A model generated the notes under the pieces. It was not told where the DNA came from. It saw nothing but the letters and a program-made list of their open reading frames with translations, and made no database searches. Made by a program: the position numbers and the translations under genes. Source: Nonlabens tegetincola (GTDB lineage Bacteria > Bacteroidota > Bacteroidia > Flavobacteriales > Flavobacteriaceae). Taken from it: DNA of 64,000 bases. This document shows positions 33,381-42,985 of this stretch, one piece after another (within the stretch, counting starts at the first letter, position 1; every line of letters begins with the position of its first letter). The stretch spans positions 186,001-250,000 of the forward strand of contig NZ_MQVV01000016.1 in assembly GCF_002954355.1 (NCBI RefSeq). The letters are read 5' to 3'.

Positions 33381-34310
33381 ATGATTTGGACAGGATTTAT
33401 AATAATGGTCAGCATCTTTTTGATGCTTGACCTTTTTGTTTTTAATAGAAAGGCTCATGTTATAGGAACCAAAGAAGCTAGTAAATACACTGCTCTTTGG
33501 GTAAGTATCGCTGTAGCTTTTACAGGTGCCATTTACCTGATATACGACAATGGACTTGTAGACAATCCTGAAAACATGACAGCGATTGATGCATCTATTA
33601 AATATATTACTGGATATCTTATTGAGTTGTCGTTAAGCATAGACAACATTTTTGTGATTGCGGTTATTTTTGGCTCCTTTAATATTGCTCCCAAATACCA
33701 GCACCGAGTTTTGTTTTGGGGAATTGTTGGTGCTTTAGTTTTTAGAGCCTTAATGATTTTGTTTGGCGTTGCCTTAATTAACAAGGTAAGCTGGATGACT
33801 TATGTTTTTGGGTTATTTCTACTGTATACGGCTTTTAAAATGCTCAAGAACAATGACGAAGAATTTGATCCTGCTCAAAGTCCCATCTATAAACTAGTAC
33901 GCAAATTTTTACCGGTTACCGATCAAATTAATGGGCAGCAGCTCTTTATCAGAAAAATGGGTAAAAGAATTGCAACCCCATTATTTTTGGCCTTGGTGGT
34001 CATCGAATTGACCGATGTTCTTTTTGCTCTGGATTCTATACCGGCTATTCTAGCTATCACGGCTGATCCCTTTTTGGTTTTCACAAGTAACATTCTTGCC
34101 ATAATGGGATTGAGAAGTATGTACTTTTTCCTAACCAATCTCTTAAACAAGTTCCAATACATTCATTATAGTCTAGTAGCCATACTGGGTTTTGTGGGAA
34201 TCAAAATGTTATTAGTTCATCATATACATTTTCCAGAATGGTTGTCACTCGGATTTATATTTATAGCTTTACTTGCTGGTGCTTTGGCATCTAGAATGAA
34301 AAAAAATTAA
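33381..34310 (+). CDS. TerC-family membrane protein
   Basis: 309 residues with about nine membrane spans. Landmarks: ELSLSIDNIFVIAVIFGSF, a charged DN pair in the first conserved span, and a mirror motif VVIELTDVLFALDSIPAILAI later. TerC/Alx proteins handle manganese or other metals and are also linked to tellurite resistance and protein metalation at the Sec pore. Full length. It ends an operon beginning with the hibernation factor; no other ter gene is near. Confidence 0.88.
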   Translation: MIWTGFIIMVSIFLMLDLFVFNRKAHVIGTKEASKYTALWVSIAVAFTGAIYLIYDNGLVDNPENMTAIDASIKYITGYLIELSLSIDNIFVIAVIFGSFNIAPKYQHRVLFWGIVGALVFRALMILFGVALINKVSWMTYVFGLFLLYTAFKMLKNNDEEFDPAQSPIYKLVRKFLPVTDQINGQQLFIRKMGKRIATPLFLALVVIELTDVLFALDSIPAILAITADPFLVFTSNILAIMGLRSMYFFLTNLLNKFQYIHYSLVAILGFVGIKMLLVHHIHFPEWLSLGFIFIALLAGALASRMKKN

Positions 34311-34331
34311 TCTCATCAATCTCTCCTTACT

Positions 34332-35009
34332 ATGTTCAAATGGTTGCAAGCGATGATAGGTAAATCATCAAAAACGAGCGAGTCTTTAATGAAGGAGATG
34401 GCGCAAAAAGCTAAAATTCCAGAAAAGAATTTAGCTTTATTAAAAGAAGAACTGAATAAAATTGTCATTACGGCTACAGGTTATAATAAGGTTAAAGACA
34501 TAGACCAAAATGCATTTTTAAAAATTCAAAAAAAAGATTCTAAAGGCTTGATCATACCATTAAAAGGAGTATTCCCTATTAATGGCGAGTCTAAAGCTTT
34601 TTATTTTGATGAACATAAAGCGAATTCAATCGGTCCCTATTGTGAATTAAGCACGATTGATTATGACGAGTTCCCTATACAAGAATACTACCAGACAGTA
34701 ACCGTAAAAAGCTTACCGATTTGGGAAGAGGTAATTCATAGATATCCAGAATTACATAAATTAATAGTAAAGCTTGCTCCTGAATTTCCTTGGACATTAT
34801 ACAAAACAGCAAAAAGCCAAATCATCACTCCTACACCTTTAATTCAATTGGGTGGATATCCTCAATGGATCATCAATGATATCGATTTTAGAAAAATAAA
34901 AGGTAAAGAATTAAAGTTTCAATATCTTAATTCTAGGAGTAGAAAAGGTTACTTTGAGTTTGAATCAGAAGGAAATTTAGGAGATTTATGCTTTTTTCAA
35001 CGAGATTAA
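34332..35009 (+). CDS. Hypothetical protein, 225 residues
   Basis: Not recognised with certainty. No signal peptide. The N-terminal ~50 residues are helical and lysine-rich (FKWLQAMIGKSSKTSESLMKEMAQKAKIPEKN); the rest is beta-rich with a LIQLGGYPQWIINDIDF segment reminiscent of the YwqG/DUF1963 type LGGxPxWIQ motif. It starts 22 bases after terC and may share its message. Cytoplasmic by sequence. Confidence 0.55.
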   Translation: MFKWLQAMIGKSSKTSESLMKEMAQKAKIPEKNLALLKEELNKIVITATGYNKVKDIDQNAFLKIQKKDSKGLIIPLKGVFPINGESKAFYFDEHKANSIGPYCELSTIDYDEFPIQEYYQTVTVKSLPIWEEVIHRYPELHKLIVKLAPEFPWTLYKTAKSQIITPTPLIQLGGYPQWIINDIDFRKIKGKELKFQYLNSRSRKGYFEFESEGNLGDLCFFQRD

Positions 35010-35102
35010 CGACAGTTAAACGTTTTTAGAGAAATAGCCAAGTAAATACATATTCATTCCCTTTTTCTGTATTAAAATTGTTTCCCCTTAAACTTTTAAT
35101 AC

Positions 35103-35621
35103 ATGAAAACCCTAGAACCATTAATCCCTACCGAAATAAAGTTTGGAAGGAATATGGAATATAGATTTAAATGGACTCCACTTACCGATTCACTTACAGG
35201 TGGCAAAAGCACTGGAAAAATAATTCAGCACGATCATTATGTAGAATTTTGTGGTACCATTAAATCCGTCAATAATTCCTCGTGGAGCATGTTGAGATCT
35301 CACAAACTTGAACAAGATTTAAGTGAGGTGAAATTCATAGAAATTAAATTGAGAACCGATGGTAGACCCGTTGCTTTTGAAATAGAGTTCAATCCAGGTG
35401 TTCAACAAGAAAAATACGGATATATGATTCGTATGCATAAGAATACTTGGAAGACCATAAAGCTACCCATCAATCATTTCAAGCGTGTCCTTTTTCACAA
35501 CATTATTCCTGGAGAAATTGATAAAGAAAACTTAAAAAAAGTTTTAAGATATAATTTCTCTATATCCGATGGTATTGTAGGTAATTATAGTATCGATGTA
35601 GAATACATTAAGTTCTTATAA
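35103..35621 (+). CDS. CIA30/galactose-binding-like protein
   Basis: 172 residues, beta-rich. FKWTPLTDSLTGGKSTGKI, a FCGTIKSVNNSSWSMLRS stretch, EIKLRTDGRPVAFEIEF and a WKTIKLPINHF region follow the NDUFAF1/CIA30 layout (D-G-x-GGxS-xG, GxxS...G-F-S). Bacterial members are not complex I factors in general; they are carbohydrate-binding-like modules of unknown role. No signal peptide. It is followed immediately by a strong terminator. Confidence 0.65.
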   Translation: MKTLEPLIPTEIKFGRNMEYRFKWTPLTDSLTGGKSTGKIIQHDHYVEFCGTIKSVNNSSWSMLRSHKLEQDLSEVKFIEIKLRTDGRPVAFEIEFNPGVQQEKYGYMIRMHKNTWKTIKLPINHFKRVLFHNIIPGEIDKENLKKVLRYNFSISDGIVGNYSIDVEYIKFL

Positions 35622-35622
35622 T

Positions 35623-35652
35623 AAAAAAGGTGCGTTTACAAGCACCTTTTTT
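35623..35652. terminator. Terminator after the CIA30-like gene (bidirectional)
   Basis: AAAAAAGGTGC-GTTTACAA-GCACCTTTTTT: 11-base arms, A- and T-runs. Serves the plus gene before it and the minus panB gene after it. Confidence 0.85.
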
Positions 35653-35666
35653 ATTTGTTATTTTAA

Positions 35667-36485
35667 TTAGTATTGTTCATTCTCATTAGGAAAGTCTTTT
35701 GCTTTAACATCCTTAACGTAGGAACTTACTGCATCACCCATTTCCTCATAAAGATTTAAATACCTACGTAAAAAACGTGGATTAAATTCATGTGTCATTC
35801 CAAACATATCATGAGAAACTAATACCTGACCATCAACTCCAGCACCAGCACCTATACCAATTACAGGTATACTTAATTGACTTGCTACTTTTTCTGCAAG
35901 AGCAGCGGGAACTTTTTCTAGCACTAGGGCAAAACAACCCCATTTTTCGAGCAATAATGCATCCTCAATAAGCTTTTCCGCTTCGGCTTCTTCTTTAGCA
36001 CGTACTGTATAAGTACCAAATTTATATATACTTTGAGGTGTAAGTCCTAGATGGCCCATTACCGGTATTCCTGCGTGTAAAATACGTTTTATGGATTCCT
36101 TTACTTCTCTTCCTCCTTCAAGTTTAACGCTGTGTCCGCCACTTTCCTTCATTATTCTAATCGCACTGCGCAAGGCCTCTTTAGGATCACTTTGATAACT
36201 ACCAAAAGGTAAATCTACAACAACCAGCGAGCGCTCTGCGGCTCTTACAACACTACTCGCATGATAAATCATTTGATCCAGTGTTATAGGTAGCGTAGTC
36301 TCGTGACCTGCCATTACGTTACTAGCACTATCTCCTACTAGAATCACATCAACACCACCACTATCTACTATTTTGGCCATGGTATAATCATAAGCAGTAA
36401 GCATAGAGATTTTTTCTCCATTGGCCTTCATTTCGGATAATGATTTAACGGTTATTCTTTTATATTGCTTCTTTGCTACAGACAT
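35667..36485 (-). CDS. panB: 3-methyl-2-oxobutanoate hydroxymethyltransferase
   Basis: 272 residues. [65 protein letters not shown] and [22 protein letters not shown] are the standard PanB landmarks. It transfers a hydroxymethyl group from methylene-THF to 2-oxoisovalerate in pantothenate and CoA synthesis; cytoplasmic. panC and panD are not adjacent. The 5' end faces the NTF2-like gene with 51 bases between starts. Confidence 0.95.
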   Translation of the reverse strand: MSVAKKQYKRITVKSLSEMKANGEKISMLTAYDYTMAKIVDSGGVDVILVGDSASNVMAGHETTLPITLDQMIYHASSVVRAAERSLVVVDLPFGSYQSDPKEALRSAIRIMKESGGHSVKLEGGREVKESIKRILHAGIPVMGHLGLTPQSIYKFGTYTVRAKEEAEAEKLIEDALLLEKWGCFALVLEKVPAALAEKVASQLSIPVIGIGAGAGVDGQVLVSHDMFGMTHEFNPRFLRRYLNLYEEMGDAVSSYVKDVKAKDFPNENEQY

Positions 36486-36536
36486 AATCTTGTTTTATGA
36501 AGTAAAAATACTAATATTACCATTCAATTAGATATT

Positions 36537-37046
36537 ATGAACAGGAAAGCTTTATTAATGATGGTTTGTGTTTGTTTCGCTTTCGCGAAAGCGTACTCTC
36601 AACAACCGGTAGAACAAGATTCCATTGCACAAGACTCTATTAATGAAATGGTGAAACCGATGAAAAAGTCTCCTGTGGAGGCTGTACGTGAATTTTTCGA
36701 TGCATTTCACGAGCAGGATAGCGTTGCCCTAGACCAGTCCATGGCCGATAATCTGATGCTATTCTCTTATATTAAGTCTCGTTCTAAAGGAAATTCAATG
36801 GAAAAGGCGAGTAAGTCTGACTTTATGAATAGCATTTTAAATATTCCAGAAAACATGACCTTTAAGGAAACGCTTATAGAAATTAGTCATACTACTTTTG
36901 AGGATATTGCAACGGTCCATACAACCTACGAATTTCATGTTAATGGTCAATTTTCACATAGTGGTGTCAACGTATTTACCATGGTTTATTACAATGATAA
37001 ATGGTTGATAACTGGAATTACGGACACTCGGAATATGCTTTACTAA
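36537..37046 (+). CDS. Exported NTF2-like protein
   Basis: 169 residues with signal peptide MNRKALLMMVCVCFAFAKAYSQ. The codons for AFAKA come from the palindrome at 36578, right at the predicted cleavage site. The mature part has the SnoaL/DUF4440-like layout: PVEAVREFFDAFHEQDSVALDQSM, a VHTTYEFHVNGQFSHSGVNVFTMV strand pair and the final KWLITGITDTR. Function unknown. Ends before a strong terminator. Confidence 0.75.
   Translation: MNRKALLMMVCVCFAFAKAYSQQPVEQDSIAQDSINEMVKPMKKSPVEAVREFFDAFHEQDSVALDQSMADNLMLFSYIKSRSKGNSMEKASKSDFMNSILNIPENMTFKETLIEISHTTFEDIATVHTTYEFHVNGQFSHSGVNVFTMVYYNDKWLITGITDTRNMLY
36578..36593. repeat. CGCTTTCGCGAAAGCG palindrome, copy 8 (in a signal-peptide codon region)
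   Basis: Exact 16-base palindrome in the NTF2-like gene, coding AFAKA at the end of the signal peptide, as in copy 7 in an unrelated gene. Confidence 0.93.
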
Positions 37047-37053
37047 CTTCAAT

Positions 37054-37087
37054 AAAAAAAGACCTGTGTTAAAACAGGTCTTTTTTT
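37054..37087. terminator. Terminator after the NTF2-like gene (bidirectional)
   Basis: AAAAAAAGACCTGT-GTTAAA-ACAGGTCTTTTTTT: 14-base perfect arms. Between convergent genes (the prohibitin-like gene ends at 37107 on the minus strand). Confidence 0.88.
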
Positions 37088-37106
37088 AATCCGCAATTAT
37101 TTAAAA

Positions 37107-37919
37107 CTACTGATTTCCTAGGATTATAGGTAAACCACCGTTGTCAGAACTACCTACAACGATCACTTTAGAATTAGGTGATTCAGCAAGTTTTAAAGTA
37201 GCCTCAATACCTTTTTCCATTAAAATTTTATCAGTAAGTGATTTACTTAAAATATCATTTGCTGCGGCCTTACCTTGTGCGTCAATTCTTTGACGTTCTG
37301 CTTCTTTTTGAGCCTTTACCAGTCTGAACTCGTACTCTTGAGCTTCTTGTTCCTGTCTTAACTTACGTTCGATAGCATCGTTAATTTTAGGTGGTAACTT
37401 TACCTCTTTTACAAACACCTTGTTCACTGTAAGGTATTGTCCTTCTAATTCCTTAGTAAGTTCAGACATGATTTCACTTACAATAATTTCCTTCTTAGAA
37501 GAATAAAGTTGCTCAGGAGTGTAACGACCAACTACTGATCTGGTAGCAGCGTTGATGGCAGGATCAAGGATAGTTTCAACGTAATTTGCTCCTTTTTCCT
37601 TATACAACCTAGGTAGGTTATCATATTCTGGTTGAAACCACACCGTACCTTCAACAGTTACTTTAAGACCGTTTACCGAAAGTACTTCCATACTATCAGA
37701 AAATGATTGTTGTTTCACTCTAAATTCCGTCATATCATTCCACGGTGCAATGATATGAAATCCTTCTCCATAGGTTTTACTGGTATCTACTCCAGAAAAG
37801 AAGTTGAATAGAACACCTGCTTCACCAGCACCTATATTAACTGAACTTTTAAATAAAATAATAATAGCTAGTACAATTCCTATCGCAAATAGAATTGCTG
37901 CTTTTGGTAATTTTTCCAT
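37107..37919 (-). CDS. Prohibitin/SPFH (band 7) protein
   Basis: 270 residues. One N-terminal membrane span (AAILFAIGIVLAIIILFKSSV), then the SPFH domain (GAGEAGVLFNFFSGVDTSKTYGEGFHIIAPW, STVEG-x-VWFQ), a helical part with AQKEAERQRIDAQGKAAAN and a C-terminal tail. Prohibitins form large rings in the membrane and act on protease and membrane quality control. It is the last gene of a minus-strand run; the gap of 9 bases to the next gene suggests co-transcription. Confidence 0.9.
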   Translation of the reverse strand: MEKLPKAAILFAIGIVLAIIILFKSSVNIGAGEAGVLFNFFSGVDTSKTYGEGFHIIAPWNDMTEFRVKQQSFSDSMEVLSVNGLKVTVEGTVWFQPEYDNLPRLYKEKGANYVETILDPAINAATRSVVGRYTPEQLYSSKKEIIVSEIMSELTKELEGQYLTVNKVFVKEVKLPPKINDAIERKLRQEQEAQEYEFRLVKAQKEAERQRIDAQGKAAANDILSKSLTDKILMEKGIEATLKLAESPNSKVIVVGSSDNGGLPIILGNQ

Positions 37920-37928
37920 AATCTAATT

Positions 37929-39953
37929 TTAAATTAATCCGTTGTACTTCCTGATAAACCATTCTAGTCCTAAGGACAAAAGCAAAACTCCTAATAAATA
38001 GTGCCAATCAATTAAAGAGGAATATTTAAGAGTTGCTTTTTCGATAGTTTTATACTTAGATTCATCAAGTAGTTCATCTAGTACTTTATTGGTCTCGCCA
38101 GCATAAAAAATATTACTAGAATCAATTAAAGAATTGAAAGAGCTAGAACTCGCACTAGTAAATTGTTTTTCAATGTCAAACTCGAGTATGCTTATTTTTC
38201 CAGATTGAGTTAAAACATCATTTTCAACTTTTACTGTAAAGTTATAATCTGCTGGTTCTATATCTGAAAGATTTACCTTATAGGTATTATTTGAGAGAAC
38301 AAATGGCCTAATTATTTTCTCACTGGTTTCAAGATTAGTTAAATAAAGATTTAGAATACCACTGTCTTCAAACTCGTAGTTTTTATTTAAAAACATAGCA
38401 TTGATTACTATTTCATTGTTTTGATAATAAAAGGAATTATAATCTACATCTAGTCGCTTACGTTTTTTATTACTTGCTAGTAGTTGCACCTGACTACTCA
38501 CTAAATCGTCAAAATTCGTAAAAGAGGTTGACTCTATAAAACTTTGTGATCGCCATCTCCATAATCCTGCACCCATTGTAACAGAATGTCGGTTGGTATT
38601 TTCCTCATAATTAAACCATAAAGGATCGGCTGTTTCTACAGATCCTATTTGTTTGTAGAAAAGTATATCAATAGGTGTATTAAAACTTACCATTCCAAAA
38701 GGTGCTCTTACCGGTGGATAATCATTAAATGAAAATGAATCAACATTATAGGCCGTAAAATTCTCATTAAGAATGGGTTGCACCTCATCAACATCCTTTG
38801 AGTTTTCGATTGAAAAGGCGTTTTGTAAAGAGTTGATCATTTGAATATCTGGAGATTCTCCCAGTAACCACCAAGTGTTTTTACCCAATAACTTTACCTG
38901 ATTTATAATTGGCTTTAAGTCCTGGTTGACACCATAAAAAATAATTAAGTTATACTCATTTAGATTAGAAATTTCATCGGGATTCACAATTTCAACTGTT
39001 CTTTGTTGATTGCTTTCAATGGCTTTACGCAACGCACCTACGTCAGGATGCATGCTAGCTGTAATAATGGCCACCTTGGTTTGTTGATCGATTACTTCAA
39101 CAGCAAAATTTCTATAATTGTTAGAGGTATTTTTCTCTTCTGTGAAAGGTTCTATAGCGATTTGGTACCGTTGTGTACCTATGGAAGTACTTTCTAATAA
39201 GGCCGAAATTACAGTACTAGAATTATTTTTGGAGAATGTTAGATTTTCTCGATAAACAATTTGGTTACCATTCTTGATTGTGAGTCTCGATTCTCTTGAT
39301 ACGTCTCCTGAATATTGAACAAATATCTCAACAGGAAATTCATTTTTTAAATAAGAATATTTATTAACATTTACCTGTCCTATTCTAAAATCGTCATAAA
39401 CAGTCGTATCCCCATAAATTACAGGAAAAAGTGATTCTGGATTATTTAATTTGGTGAACGCTAGATCCCTACCTCTACTTTGATTTCCATCTGTAAGCAG
39501 TAAAGTAACATTATTTCTTGATTTAAAAAGCTCTTGATTCTTGGATAACCCGTTTGAGATATTAGTAGCGTCACCTTTAAAATTTAAACTATCAAAGGGT
39601 TCAAAATTATCGTCTAGTGCAAATGTTCTTATTTCAAACTTTTCAACTAAATCTTCATTTTGAATCAAGCTTTGATAATCCGAGTTGAGTTGTTCGCTAG
39701 CATTAAGATAACCTATGGATTTAGATTGATCCAATAGAATGGAAAGAACCGGCTTTTCATCCTGAAAGGATTTTGTAACAAACTTTGGATTAATCAATAA
39801 AAAAGCTGCACTTAGAACAGAAATGAACCTAAGTACAGCTAAGTAATATAAACTATTTGATAAACGCTTTTCTTTAAAAAAATAGGAATACCAAGCAAAT
39901 AATGCACTAGCGACTACCGCTACTCCTATCCATAAATAATAAGCAGTTTGCAA
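37929..39953 (-). CDS. Membrane protein with VWA-like domain
   Basis: 674 residues. Two N-terminal membrane spans (AYYLWIGVAVVASALFAW, LAVLRFISVLSAAFLLINP), then a VWA-like fold with a modified MIDAS (SILLDQSKSIG, LLLTDGNQSRGRD), a long beta-rich periplasmic part and a C-terminal span (HYLLGVLLLSLGLEWFIRKY). This layout is common in Bacteroidota, similar to BatA-type or gliding-related proteins, without known role. Its start is 14 bases downstream of fabG. Confidence 0.75.
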   Translation of the reverse strand: MQTAYYLWIGVAVVASALFAWYSYFFKEKRLSNSLYYLAVLRFISVLSAAFLLINPKFVTKSFQDEKPVLSILLDQSKSIGYLNASEQLNSDYQSLIQNEDLVEKFEIRTFALDDNFEPFDSLNFKGDATNISNGLSKNQELFKSRNNVTLLLTDGNQSRGRDLAFTKLNNPESLFPVIYGDTTVYDDFRIGQVNVNKYSYLKNEFPVEIFVQYSGDVSRESRLTIKNGNQIVYRENLTFSKNNSSTVISALLESTSIGTQRYQIAIEPFTEEKNTSNNYRNFAVEVIDQQTKVAIITASMHPDVGALRKAIESNQQRTVEIVNPDEISNLNEYNLIIFYGVNQDLKPIINQVKLLGKNTWWLLGESPDIQMINSLQNAFSIENSKDVDEVQPILNENFTAYNVDSFSFNDYPPVRAPFGMVSFNTPIDILFYKQIGSVETADPLWFNYEENTNRHSVTMGAGLWRWRSQSFIESTSFTNFDDLVSSQVQLLASNKKRKRLDVDYNSFYYQNNEIVINAMFLNKNYEFEDSGILNLYLTNLETSEKIIRPFVLSNNTYKVNLSDIEPADYNFTVKVENDVLTQSGKISILEFDIEKQFTSASSSSFNSLIDSSNIFYAGETNKVLDELLDESKYKTIEKATLKYSSLIDWHYLLGVLLLSLGLEWFIRKYNGLI

Positions 39954-39966
39954 GATAATTAATGGT

Positions 39967-40713
39967 TTAAGTTAACATTCCACCATCAACATTAAGTACT
40001 TGACCAGTAATGTAAGCAGATAAATCACTAGCTAGAAATACACATGCATTTGCCACATCTTCTGGAGTACCACCTCTTTTAAGAGGAATTCCGTCTCTCC
40101 ATCCTTGTACCGTTTTCTCATCTAGAGCACCGGTCATTTCAGTTTCGATAAAACCTGGAGCAATGGCATTACAACGTATATTACGAGATCCCAATTCCAG
40201 AGCAACAGATTTTGTAAAACCTAAGATACCAGCTTTTGATGCGGCATAATTGGTTTGTCCTGCATTACCTTTAACACCAACCACGCTGCTCATATTGATA
40301 ATGCTTCCCTTACGTTGTTTTAACATGGTACGTTGTACAGCTTTAGTCATGTTAAAAACAGACTTTAAGTTTACTTCAATCACCTTGTCAAAATCCTCTT
40401 CACTTATACGCATAAGTAAATTATCCTTGGTTATCCCAGCATTATTTATCAATACATCTATAGTATCAAAATCATTTGAGACCGCTTCTATGAGTTCCTG
40501 AGCTTGATTGAAGTCTGCAGCGTTACTCTTATAAGCTTTTGCTTTAACTCCTAGGTCAGTTAACTCTTTTTCTAATTCTAGAGCAGGTGCTTCAGAACTT
40601 GCGTAGGTAAAAGCAACATTGGCACCATTTTCTGCAAAAACACGTGCAATCCCTTTACCTATTCCACGGCTTGCGCCAGTGATGATTACATTTTTTCCTT
40701 CCAGTAATTTCAT
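39967..40713 (-). CDS. fabG: 3-oxoacyl-ACP reductase
   Basis: 248 residues, classical SDR. TGASRGIG at 12-19 (NADPH-binding), NNAG at 90-93, and catalytic Ser142/143, Tyr156 and Lys160 (NMSSVVG...YAASK). GFIETEMTG and the final NVDGGM are FabG-like. It reduces 3-oxoacyl-ACP in fatty acid synthesis. It is not in a fab operon here but sits between the VWA-like gene and sucD. A strong terminator separates it from sucD. Confidence 0.9.
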   Translation of the reverse strand: MKLLEGKNVIITGASRGIGKGIARVFAENGANVAFTYASSEAPALELEKELTDLGVKAKAYKSNAADFNQAQELIEAVSNDFDTIDVLINNAGITKDNLLMRISEEDFDKVIEVNLKSVFNMTKAVQRTMLKQRKGSIINMSSVVGVKGNAGQTNYAASKAGILGFTKSVALELGSRNIRCNAIAPGFIETEMTGALDEKTVQGWRDGIPLKRGGTPEDVANACVFLASDLSAYITGQVLNVDGGMLT

Positions 40714-40735
40714 AAGTTTTGGTATTTATAAAAAT

Positions 40736-40772
40736 AAAACTCAATGGAACACAGTGTGTTCCATTGAGTTTT
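40736..40772. terminator. Terminator between sucD and fabG
   Basis: AAAACTCAATGGAACAC-AGT-GTGTTCCATTGAGTTTT: 17-base perfect arms with a 3-base loop, the longest hairpin in the window. It ends the minus-strand lipid A-sucD message, so fabG needs its own promoter. Confidence 0.9.
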
Positions 40773-40786
40773 AAGAAAATCTATAA

Positions 40787-41662
40787 TTATTTTCCTAGAA
40801 CTTCGGCAACTTTTTTACCTATCTCTGCTGGAGAATCAACAACGTGAATACCACATTCTCTCATAATTGCTTTCTTAGCTTGAGCAGTATCTTCAGATCC
40901 ACCTACAATAGCACCTGCGTGACCCATTGTACGTCCAGCAGGAGCAGTTTCACCTGCGATAAAACCAACAACTGGTTTTTTGTTACCTGTTTCTTTAATC
41001 CATCTAGCAGCATCAGCTTCTAACTGACCACCTATTTCACCTATCATTACGATAGCCTCAGTTTCTGGGTCATTCATAAATAATTCAACGGCTTCCTTTG
41101 TAGTCGTTCCAATAATTGGATCACCACCAATTCCTATTGCTGTAGAAATACCATAACCTTGTTTTACAACCTGGTCAGAAGCTTCATAAGTAAGTGTTCC
41201 AGATTTTGATACAATTCCTACTTTACCTTCTTTAAATACAAAACCTGGCATAATACCAACTTTTGCCTCACCTGGAGTAATTACACCAGGACAGTTAGGA
41301 CCAACTAATCTACAGTCCTTATCCTTGATATAATCAGCAGCTTTTACCATATCTGCCACAGGAATACCTTCAGTAATAGTAATGATTACTTTGATACCTG
41401 CGTCAGCAGCTTCCTTAATAGCATCAGCAGCAAATGCTGGTGGAACAAAAATAATTGTTGTATCGGCGTTTACCTTTTCAACAGCCTCTTTAACCGTATT
41501 AAAAACTGGCTTACCTAGGTGTTCTTGACCACCTTTACCTGGAGTAACTCCACCTACAACGTTTGTACCGTATTCAATCATTTGACCAGCATGAAAAGTA
41601 CCTTCACTACCAGTAAATCCTTGAACTATAATATTTGAATCCTTATTTACTAAAACACTCAT
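40787..41662 (-). CDS. sucD: Succinyl-CoA ligase, alpha subunit
   Basis: 291 residues. CoA-binding [25 protein letters not shown], and phosphohistidine His248 in [11 protein letters not shown]. It makes (with SucC) succinate from succinyl-CoA with substrate-level phosphorylation. The beta subunit is 11 kb away on the opposite strand (52804-53997), so the two subunits are expressed from separate promoters. Confidence 0.96.
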   Translation of the reverse strand: MSVLVNKDSNIIVQGFTGSEGTFHAGQMIEYGTNVVGGVTPGKGGQEHLGKPVFNTVKEAVEKVNADTTIIFVPPAFAADAIKEAADAGIKVIITITEGIPVADMVKAADYIKDKDCRLVGPNCPGVITPGEAKVGIMPGFVFKEGKVGIVSKSGTLTYEASDQVVKQGYGISTAIGIGGDPIIGTTTKEAVELFMNDPETEAIVMIGEIGGQLEADAARWIKETGNKKPVVGFIAGETAPAGRTMGHAGAIVGGSEDTAQAKKAIMRECGIHVVDSPAEIGKKVAEVLGK

Positions 41663-41686
41663 TTATATGTATTTATACTTATTAAA

Positions 41687-42064
41687 TTAACTTTCTTTTT
41701 CACTAGGATGACTAGAATGATGCGCTTCAATAATTCTGTCATCTTGAACTTTAAAAATACTAATAAAATAGCCTATTGGCATTTCTTCATTAGGATTTTC
41801 AAAGGTACGCACGTAAAGTGTGAATCGCGCAGCAACTTCGCTTTTATTATTTGCAAGAATATGAGTAACATCAGTTCTCATAACCTCGTAATTATCCGTA
41901 TTTGACTTGTACAAGTCTAGGTAAGATTGATAATCGAACACATTGAATCCTGAACTGGAATGCCAGTATACTTTTAAATCTTTATGAAAAAATTCTGGGA
42001 ATTGTGAACTATCTACAAATACCTGAGAATCTAAAAACGATTGAACTATTTTTTTTGCTGACAC
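41687..42064 (-). CDS. NTF2-like (SnoaL-type) protein
   Basis: 125 residues: KIVQSFLDSQVFVDSSQFPEFFHKDLKVYWHSSSGFNVFDY, then RTDVTHILANNKSEVAARFTLYVRT and a C-terminal YFISIFKVQDDRIIEAHHSSHP. This is the layout of SnoaL-like nuclear-transport-factor-2 fold proteins. No signal peptide. Position in the lpxD2-sucD tail of the lipid A operon, with 3- and 24-base gaps; role unknown. Confidence 0.72.
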   Translation of the reverse strand: MSAKKIVQSFLDSQVFVDSSQFPEFFHKDLKVYWHSSSGFNVFDYQSYLDLYKSNTDNYEVMRTDVTHILANNKSEVAARFTLYVRTFENPNEEMPIGYFISIFKVQDDRIIEAHHSSHPSEKES

Positions 42065-42067
42065 TTC

Positions 42068-42985
42068 TTATAATTTTTTGACTAAATTAGGCAACATTCT
42101 TAGGGCAGCCAACTCTTTGAACTTTTCTTTTGCATTAATTGCTGGTGAACCAAATACGGCCTCGCCTGGTTGAATATCTTTAGACACTCCACTTTGTGCC
42201 ATAACCTCACAACCTTCTCCTAGTTTAACATCGCTGCGCACACCTACCTGACCCCATAATTTTACGTTGTCCTCAATGATTACACAGCCCGCAATTCCTA
42301 CTTGACTGGCTATAAGTACATGTCTACCCAAAACGGTATCATGTCCTATATGAACCTGATTATCCAACTTTGACCCATAACCAATAGTAGTATCGCCAGA
42401 GGCACCTCTATCAATCGTACACAAAGCACCTATTTCAACTTGATCTTCAATGACTACTCTACCGTTACTCAATAGTTTGTCATATCCAGCTTCTCTCCTT
42501 TTATAATAAAAAGCATCTCCGCCTAAAACTGTACCAGCATGTATAATAACATTATCACCTATGATACAACGATCGCCTATCGATACGTTGGCATGTATAA
42601 CCGTATTTTCACCTACGACAACCTCATTTCCTAGGCTAGCTGTGGGATGAATTAATGCCGTGGTGGCTATTGTTGAGTTCGCTTTCGCGAAAGCGCTAAA
42701 AGGAACAAAATGTTGAGTCAACTTATTGAAATCCCTAAAAGGATCGTCTGATATTAGTAAGGCTTTTCCATCTGGACAATCCACTTTTTTGTTTATTAAA
42801 ACAATGGTGGCTGCACTGTTTAATGCCTTATCGTAATACTTAGGATGATCAACAAATACAATATCTCCTGGAGTAACAACATGAATCTCGTTCATTCCTG
42901 TTACAGGAAAGTCTGCTGGCCCAACAAATTCACATTTGATCAGGTCAGCAATAAAATCTAGTCTATGAGTTTGATTGAATTTCAC
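42068..42985 (-). CDS. LpxD-like acyltransferase, second copy
   Basis: 305 residues. N-terminal uridine-binding-like domain, then left-handed beta-helix repeats (LGNEVVVGENTVIHANVSIGD, VVIEDQVEIGALCTIDRGASGDTTIGYGSKLDNQVHIGHD). His in QVHIGHDTVLG fits the LpxD catalytic position. LpxD adds a 3-hydroxyacyl chain to UDP-3-acyl-glucosamine. It is one codon-gap from efp and 24 bases from the NTF2-like gene. The palindrome at 42680 codes for AFAKA in the linker between domains. The role beside the first LpxD is open. Confidence 0.82.
   Translation of the reverse strand: MKFNQTHRLDFIADLIKCEFVGPADFPVTGMNEIHVVTPGDIVFVDHPKYYDKALNSAATIVLINKKVDCPDGKALLISDDPFRDFNKLTQHFVPFSAFAKANSTIATTALIHPTASLGNEVVVGENTVIHANVSIGDRCIIGDNVIIHAGTVLGGDAFYYKRREAGYDKLLSNGRVVIEDQVEIGALCTIDRGASGDTTIGYGSKLDNQVHIGHDTVLGRHVLIASQVGIAGCVIIEDNVKLWGQVGVRSDVKLGEGCEVMAQSGVSKDIQPGEAVFGSPAINAKEKFKELAALRMLPNLVKKL
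42680..42695. repeat. CGCTTTCGCGAAAGCG palindrome, copy 9 (in a coding region)
   Basis: Exact 16-base palindrome in the lpxD2 gene, translated as AFAKA (FSAFAKANS). Confidence 0.93.

Noticed and set aside
34332-35009. YwqG/DUF1963 family
   Set aside because: Only the LGGYPQWI segment supports it; left as hypothetical.
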